11,614 nt of DNA from Acholeplasmatales bacterium (GTDB taxonomy: Bacteria; Bacillota_I; Bacilli_A; Acholeplasmatales; Anaeroplasmataceae), in assembly GCA_016288675.1 (NCBI GenBank), contig JAEELC010000057.1:1-11614 (forward strand). Reading direction: 5' to 3'. Position numbers and translations under genes: made by a program. Positions 7,274-11,614 of the stretch are shown here, one piece after another. A model generated the notes under the pieces. It was not told where the DNA came from. It did no database searches and worked only from the letters and a program-made list of their open reading frames with translations. The stretch's first letter is position 1, and the number at the start of each line of letters is the position of its first letter.

Positions 7274-7850
7274 TTTTTAACGTATCTCCTATCGCACCAC
7301 CAGGATGATTCTTTTTAAAATCCATTAAAGTTACTCCCAATTTATCAGCCAATTATAAAGCCAATCCTCGCAATAAAATCAAATAAACTGACGATGAGTT
7401 GTTTGGAACAATATTCCAATTATCGCCTTCAGTTTTTAAATCTAGAGTTAGAGATTTATCTAAAACACTAGATAATTGGCAGGATTTATTGAATGTTATT
7501 GCCCAAGCCTTATCTCCACGTTTTACTAAATAATTGGCTAAAATGATTGATTCTGCTGTATTACCACTTTTTGATAATACTAAGACAAGATCTTTCTTTT
7601 GTATCATACCTAAATCTCCATGCATAGCAGTGTTAGTATGTAAAAAATTTGCTTGTATTCCTAAAGAATTTAATGTTCCAACAATTTTTTCACATATAGG
7701 AACGTTCTTCCCTAAGCCTGATAATACAAGTTTACCACCACTTTTTATAGTATTAAAACAAGAGTCTAATAAATCATTGTATTCGTTATCATCCATTGAG
7801 TTAATTGAATCCCTTATGGTATTTATTTTATCATCAAAGTATTTGTTCAT
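7263..7850 (-). pseudogene. KpsF-like SIS phosphosugar isomerase interrupted by one in-frame TAA
   Basis: The frame encodes a SIS-domain sugar-phosphate isomerase of KpsF/KdsD type without CBS domains. Visible marks are LVLSGLGKNVPICEKI (41-56), MHGDLGM (76-82) and LVLSKSGNTAES (90-101). After residue 165 (RGLAL) a TAA at 7355-7353 stops translation, but the same frame continues for 29 more codons with a sensible family C-terminus (LADKLGVTLMDF, then NHPGGAIG) and ends at a TAA (7265-7263) overlapping the HAD start. The intact gene would be 195 residues. A single change such as TCA to TAA explains the stop. The lost tail carries the conserved HPGG motif and the last helices, so the 165-residue product is probably inactive or unstable. 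The start ATG at 7850 lies 10 bases after the kinase remnant, with a modest AGGA. The substrate is unknown; arabinose-5-phosphate or a heptose phosphate are family possibilities only. Confidence 0.85.
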
Positions 7851-7860
7851 TTGATTAATC

Positions 7861-8151
7861 CTACAAGAATTTATCTAAATATATCAAACCATTATAAAAT
7901 GCGCCACAAATTGAATCATAATCCTCCCACGCATAAGTGCTCAATGAAAGCCAAATAATAGCATGAAGCAATTCGATTTTTTCTTTATCACAATTAGGAA
8001 TTAGTGATAAATAATAATCAGTTAACTCACTATATCCCGAACTTTCTATTTTCAATTCAACTTCATCATCTAATATGTCTAAAACAAATTTCTTATTGTT
8101 AAATTGGTCATAATTACCACTTATTGAATAATACAATTTTGCCCAATCATA
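7861..8151 (-). pseudogene. C-terminal remnant of a capsule-type sugar kinase/phosphotransferase
   Basis: Ninety-six codons in the same frame as the preceding GT2 fragment and separated from it by one TAA. The reading begins YDWAKLYYSISGNYDQFN and ends AWEDYDSICGAFYNGLIYL followed by a natural end. I recognise this as the last third of the aminoglycoside-phosphotransferase-like kinases found in capsule loci beside SIS and HAD genes, where the (Y)DWAKLYYS segment follows the catalytic DPRG and GDP-type motifs. The catalytic N-terminal lobe, the HGD motif and the DPRG motif are all absent, so it cannot be an active kinase. A TTG at 8136 could start a 91-residue peptide, but I see no Shine-Dalgarno for it. 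Family assignment rests on recalled motifs, not on a search. Its place just before the SIS gene matches the usual order of such cassettes. Confidence 0.72.
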
Positions 8152-8436
8152 TTATTCATCACCATCAACATAAGTAGCATAGTCTCCACTTGCTATTTTG
8201 ATTCCAGTTTTTCTAGCAGAAACCAATCCACCATTGTTTTTATGAATGACTTTTATTCTAGAATCTTTTTTTGCATATAAATCGCATAATTCAGGGCATC
8301 TATCATTCGAGCCATCATCAACTAATATTATCTCTAAATTTTTATACGTTTGTTTAATAATACTTTCAACGCAAATTCCAAGATATTTTTCAATGCCATA
8401 AATTGGCACTATGACACTAATTAAAGGATTTTCCAT
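8152..8436 (-). pseudogene. N-terminal fragment of a family 2 glycosyltransferase
   Basis: Ninety-four residues of a GT-A fold family 2 glycosyltransferase: ISVIVPIYGIEKYLGICVES (6-25), the nucleotide-binding LVDDGSNDRC (38-47), KNNGGLVSARKTGI (66-79) and GDYATYVDGDE (84-94), which contains the DxD metal site Asp91-Asp93. The frame stops right after DGDE, where intact enzymes continue for about 200 or more residues with the catalytic base and acceptor site. It is therefore a truncated, almost certainly inactive enzyme. The start is intact, with AAGGAG six bases before the ATG and only two bases after the phosphoglycosyltransferase stop, so the peptide may still be translated. Downstream, the same frame runs into a kinase C-terminus, indicating that a deletion joined two genes. 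Confidence 0.87.
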
Positions 8437-8438
8437 AA

Positions 8439-9140
8439 TTACTCCTTGTTCTTGACATATTCAATAAAATCTTCCATTGTTGCTTGACCTTCTTGCGATA
8501 TACCATCATGTTTAATTACAGAAATAGCTGTATCGATTATAATTTTTATATCTCCAAAAAAAGAAATATTTTTTATGTACTTTAAATCCATTTCAAATTT
8601 AGAATCCCAATCCACAGCATTTCTGCCATGTGCTTGTGCATATCCAGTCAACCCAGGTCTTACATCATGTCTATGATGTTGTTCTTCAGAGTAATATGGA
8701 AGATATTTTACTAACAATGGTCTAGGACCAACTATGGCCATATTACCAATTAGTATATTAAATAATTCTGGTAATTCATCTAATGATGTAGATCTTAATA
8801 ATTTACCATATTTAACTAATCTCTTCTCATCTGGTAATAAATTACCATCTTTATCTTTTGCATTAGTCATTGTTCTAAATTTAATTAATTTAAATATTTT
8901 TTCATTTTTACCAGGTCTTAGTTGTGTAAAGAAAGGATTTCCTTTCATTACTATTGCACCTACAATAGTAAGAATTAAAAGTAATGGAGATAAAACAATT
9001 ATTGCTATTAAAGATAATAAAAAGTCATAAAATCTTTTAAAGAATTGTCTATACAACAAAGCACTTAAAATTAATAGTACTATTATTGATAATAGACAAA
9101 TTATTAATATTCCATACCATGTTGTATATAACCATTCCAT
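8439..9140 (-). CDS. pglC: PglC-like phosphoglycosyltransferase that starts the repeat unit
   Basis: Predicted 233-residue monotopic phosphoglycosyltransferase that transfers a phosphosugar from a UDP-sugar to undecaprenyl phosphate. The family core is clear: basic RQFFKRFYDF (31-40), a re-entrant hydrophobic helix with the Ser-Pro break (51-52), FFTQLRPGKNEKIFKLIKFR (70-89), the catalytic Asp121-Glu122 pair in SLDELPELFN, GPRPLLV (138-144) and VRPGLTGYAQAHGRNA (160-175). The DGNLLPDEKRL and YLPYYSEEQ segments are closer to PglC-type enzymes than to long WbaP-type ones. Compared with PglC it has an extra N-terminal hydrophobic segment (about 9-30). It starts within TAATG, overlapping the aminotransferase stop by one base, so the two are translationally coupled. 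The dehydratase and aminotransferase just upstream suggest that its substrate is a UDP-4-amino- or 4-acetamido-trideoxy sugar. Confidence 0.92.
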   Translation of the reverse strand: MEWLYTTWYGILIICLLSIIVLLILSALLYRQFFKRFYDFLLSLIAIIVLSPLLLILTIVGAIVMKGNPFFTQLRPGKNEKIFKLIKFRTMTNAKDKDGNLLPDEKRLVKYGKLLRSTSLDELPELFNILIGNMAIVGPRPLLVKYLPYYSEEQHHRHDVRPGLTGYAQAHGRNAVDWDSKFEMDLKYIKNISFFGDIKIIIDTAISVIKHDGISQEGQATMEDFIEYVKNKE

Positions 9141-10420
9141 TATTCAAAACATCCTCTTATTATTTCAATTACTTTATCCTGAATTTCAGGAGTCATTTTA
9201 TTATCAGATGGTAAACATAATCCTCTATCAAAAATATCTGCTCCAATATCTTCAACTCCACCTTTAATATATGCATTAGTTTTTGCTCTACCAGATCCAG
9301 TTTGAGTAATAAATTCATGCATTCTATACATAGGTTGCATATGCATAGGTTTCCAAATTGGTCTACCTTCTGCATTTATCGAAGAAATTGCTTCAAGTAT
9401 TTCAGTTGGACATGATTTACCATGTTCTGGAATATATAAAGCAGTCTTATCATCTCTAACTTGCTTACACATTGCATCCTTATCAATAATACAAGCACTT
9501 AACCAATAATTTGGTACTGTTCCATCAACAATTGGATTCATTGTTAAAGGAAGTCCTTTAAATCCTTCTTTATATCTTTCATATATAGCTTTCTTTTGAG
9601 CAATATGTTCAGATAAATAAGGATATTGACCTCTAACAACACCAGCAACAACATTTGAAATACGATAATTATATCCAACTTCTTCATGTTGATACCATGC
9701 TGCTGCTTCTCGAGCTTGAGTTGACCATTTACGTGCTTTATTAGCAACTTCAATATCATTTGTTAATAAACATCCTCCAGATGAACCTGTGATAATTTTA
9801 TTACCATTATAAGAAACAGCAGAATAATCACCAAATGATCCACATTGTTTTCCATTTAGTGTTGCGCCCATAGCTTCTGCTGCATCTTCAATTAAAAGTG
9901 CACCATGCTTTTCACATATTGATTTAATAATATCAATTCTTCCAGGGAATCCATATAATTCAGCACAAACAACAAGTTTAACATCCGGATATAATTCAAA
10001 TGCTTTTTCTAATGCAACAGAATCCATATTCCATGACGAAGCCTCAGTATCAATAAATACAGGAATACCGCCTTCATAAACAACTGGATTTAATGTTGCA
10101 TCAAAAGTCATATCAGAGCAAAAAACTCTTTTACCTTCTAGTGCACCATGTCCAATCATTGGCTTTCCGTATAGTTTTTCACCGGCAAGTTTAACACACA
10201 GATGTAAAGCTGCAGTACAATTGCAAAGAGCAACTGCATATTTCATTTGTGCACTTTCTGCTGCAATTTTTTCAAGTTCATTAACATTATCACCAGCTGT
10301 AGTCATCCAGTTCTTTTCAAATGCATCTGTCATCCATTTTAATTCATCGCCATGCATTGTAGGAGAAGCTAACCACACTTTCTTTTCAAATGGTTTAATA
10401 TCTTTATTCTTAATAAACAT
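9140..10420 (-). CDS. PLP-dependent sugar aminotransferase (DegT/DnrJ/EryC1/StrS family)
   Basis: Predicted 426-residue nucleotide-sugar aminotransferase, expected to turn the 4-keto-6-deoxy product of the dehydratase into a 4-amino sugar using glutamate. Visible family residues: the N-terminal VWLASPTMHGDELKWM, CNCTAALHL (66-74), LIEDAAEAMGA (176-186) with Asp179 placed to hold the PLP nitrogen, SYNGNKIITGSSGG (203-216) with Lys208 as the Schiff-base lysine, and GYNYRISNV (249-257). At 426 residues it is longer than PglE-type enzymes (about 385), with an extra segment around 80-97. I chose the ATG at 10420, which has AAGGAAGAAGG about seven bases upstream; a start 13 codons earlier would overlap the dehydratase and ignore that site. 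It is 16 bases after the dehydratase stop and overlaps the phosphoglycosyltransferase by one base. C4 stereochemistry cannot be read from sequence. Confidence 0.92.
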   Translation of the reverse strand: MFIKNKDIKPFEKKVWLASPTMHGDELKWMTDAFEKNWMTTAGDNVNELEKIAAESAQMKYAVALCNCTAALHLCVKLAGEKLYGKPMIGHGALEGKRVFCSDMTFDATLNPVVYEGGIPVFIDTEASSWNMDSVALEKAFELYPDVKLVVCAELYGFPGRIDIIKSICEKHGALLIEDAAEAMGATLNGKQCGSFGDYSAVSYNGNKIITGSSGGCLLTNDIEVANKARKWSTQAREAAAWYQHEEVGYNYRISNVVAGVVRGQYPYLSEHIAQKKAIYERYKEGFKGLPLTMNPIVDGTVPNYWLSACIIDKDAMCKQVRDDKTALYIPEHGKSCPTEILEAISSINAEGRPIWKPMHMQPMYRMHEFITQTGSGRAKTNAYIKGGVEDIGADIFDRGLCLPSDNKMTPEIQDKVIEIIRGCFE

Positions 10421-10436
10421 ATAATTACCTTCTTCC

Positions 10437-11614
10437 TTATTTAACTTCTTTACCGTCAAAATCTTTATTAGCTTCTTCTTTTTCTTTAAATGTAGGAACT
10501 ACACTCTTTATGATATTTTTCATATTTATATCATCACCAAGTTTAACACCTTCATTTAATTTTGCTAACATATCATCTACTTTGCTTAATTCAAGAGGTT
10601 TATCTCTTTCAATAAAGATCATTGAATTATCAGTTTTATCTAATTCTTCAGTCTTAACTAATAATTCCTCATATAATTTTTCACCAGGTCTTAAACCAAT
10701 TTCTTTAATTTCAATATCAACATTTGGTTCAAAACCAGATAATCTAATCATATTACAAGCTAAATCATAAATTTTTACAGGTTCACCCATATCTAGAACA
10801 AATAATTCTCCATTCTTAGCCATAGATGCAGATTGTAAAACAAGTTGACTAGCTTCTGGAATGGTCATAAAGTATCTAATAATTCTATAATCAGTTAATG
10901 TAATAGGTCCACCATTTTCAATTTGTCTTTTAAACAAAGGAATAACAGAACCAGCACTACCTAATACATTGCCAAATCTAGTTGCACTAAATGTAGTATG
11001 CTGATTCTTAGTAGAATGTGCTTGTACAATCATTTCGCAAATACGTTTAGTAGCACCCATTACAGAGGTAGGATTAACAGCCTTATCAGTAGATACCATA
11101 TGTACTCTATCAACACAATATTTTTCAGCAAGTTCAACAGTATTTAAAGTTCCAAATACATTGTTTTCAACTGCTTCAATAACATTATGTTCCATTAATG
11201 GAACATGCTTATGTGCAGCAGCCATAACAACAATATTAGGTCTATATTTTGCAAATACTCTTTCAAGAGCAGGCTTATTAGTAATAGATACTATTTCAAC
11301 CTCTAGGTTGAAATCCTTACCATACTTCATTCTTAATTCTTGTTGAATATCATATGCACAGTTTTCATAAATATCTAATATAATGATTTGCTTAGGATTC
11401 ATCTTTGCAACTTGTCTGCAAAGTTCAGATCCAATAGAACCACCGCCACCAGTCACAAGTACAACTTTATTTTTGTAATATTCGTATGTCTTATCATCGA
11501 TTACGTCTAAGGCTTTTCTACCAAGTAGATCCGCAATTTCAACTTTACGAATATTACCTGCAAGATTAGATGTTAATAATTTACTTTTATCTGGTAAAAT
11601 TTCAACATCATAAT
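10437..11614 (-). CDS. pglF: PglF/CapD-like UDP-sugar 4,6-dehydratase, N-terminus outside the window
   Basis: The window holds 391 C-terminal residues of a nucleotide-sugar 4,6-dehydratase; the frame is open at 11614. A GTG at 11456 is not the start, because the same frame continues upstream with a family-typical linker (NIRKVEIADLLGRKAL). The full protein probably has the N-terminal membrane helices and CoA-binding-like domain of PglF-type enzymes. Visible marks, numbered from the window edge: NAD-binding TGGGGSIGSE (54-63), AAAHKHVPLME (131-141), STDKAVNPTSVMGATKR (174-190) with Asp176, Lys177, Met185 in the place of the usual SDR tyrosine, and Lys189, then RFGNVLGSAGSV and RYFMTIPEAS. The likely reaction is UDP-GlcNAc to the 4-keto-6-deoxy sugar, the first step to bacillosamine- or AAT-type sugars. 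A polar Lys/Glu-rich tail ends the protein. It is followed after 16 bases by the aminotransferase. Confidence 0.92.
   Translation of the reverse strand, partial: YDVEILPDKSKLLTSNLAGNIRKVEIADLLGRKALDVIDDKTYEYYKNKVVLVTGGGGSIGSELCRQVAKMNPKQIIILDIYENCAYDIQQELRMKYGKDFNLEVEIVSITNKPALERVFAKYRPNIVVMAAAHKHVPLMEHNVIEAVENNVFGTLNTVELAEKYCVDRVHMVSTDKAVNPTSVMGATKRICEMIVQAHSTKNQHTTFSATRFGNVLGSAGSVIPLFKRQIENGGPITLTDYRIIRYFMTIPEASQLVLQSASMAKNGELFVLDMGEPVKIYDLACNMIRLSGFEPNVDIEIKEIGLRPGEKLYEELLVKTEELDKTDNSMIFIERDKPLELSKVDDMLAKLNEGVKLGDDINMKNIIKSVVPTFKEKEEANKDFDGKEVK

Noticed and set aside
7353..7355. Phase-variable switch at the SIS stop
   Set aside because: No homopolymer, short tandem repeat or inverted repeat surrounds the stop, and the frame does not shift; a point mutation is the simpler reading.
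7353..8154. TAA codons read as sense (stop-codon reassignment) in the GT2/kinase and SIS frames
   Set aside because: TAA is used as the natural terminator of intact neighbours such as the HAD, aminotransferase and flippase genes, so it cannot be a general sense codon here; local mutations explain the two cases.
11454..11456. GTG as the start of the dehydratase
   Set aside because: The frame is open up to the window edge, upstream codons encode the family linker sequence, and a start there would remove the first strand of the NAD-binding fold.
1..11614. CRISPR array, tRNA or rRNA gene, complete insertion sequence
   Set aside because: I found no regularly spaced repeats, no cloverleaf-like or ribosomal sequence, and no transposase or matching terminal inverted repeats on either strand.

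Overview
The window is an AT-rich (roughly 70-75% A+T by eye) stretch with strong AGGAGG-type ribosome binding sites and tightly packed co-directional genes. This fits a low-GC member of the Bacillota (Clostridia or Erysipelotrichia-like), though no marker here fixes the genus. Every convincing gene lies on the minus strand, so transcription runs from position 11614 towards position 1. The content is the middle and end of a Wzx/Wzy-dependent surface polysaccharide (capsule or EPS) locus.

Right part (8439-11614), the conserved front: a PglF/CapD-like UDP-sugar 4,6-dehydratase cut by the window edge, a PLP-dependent DegT-family sugar aminotransferase, and a PglC-like monotopic phosphoglycosyltransferase. 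The genes are spaced by 16 nt or overlap by 1 nt. Together they would make a UDP-2,4,6-trideoxy-4-amino sugar and load its phosphosugar on undecaprenyl phosphate as the first sugar of the repeat unit. No acetyltransferase gene is present in the window.

Middle part (6896-8436), a decaying cassette: a family 2 glycosyltransferase cut off just after its DxD motif, directly abutting the last third of a capsule-type sugar kinase/phosphotransferase; then a KpsF-like SIS phosphosugar isomerase with one in-frame TAA 30 codons before its natural end; then an apparently intact small HAD-family protein. The set looks like the remnant of an activated-sugar pathway that has lost its nucleotidyltransferase, most of its kinase and its matching glycosyltransferase.

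Left part (465-6835): three family 4-type glycosyltransferases, an EpsG/Wzy-type polymerase placed between two of them, and a Wzx-type flippase as the last gene. A strong rho-independent terminator (355-393) follows. With the GT2 lost, one priming transferase plus three intact glycosyltransferases would fit a tetrasaccharide repeat, if nothing is supplied from elsewhere.

Far left (1-175): an unrecognised gene on the same strand starts at a TTG codon behind a near-perfect Shine-Dalgarno sequence and an extended -10 promoter, and runs off the window edge.
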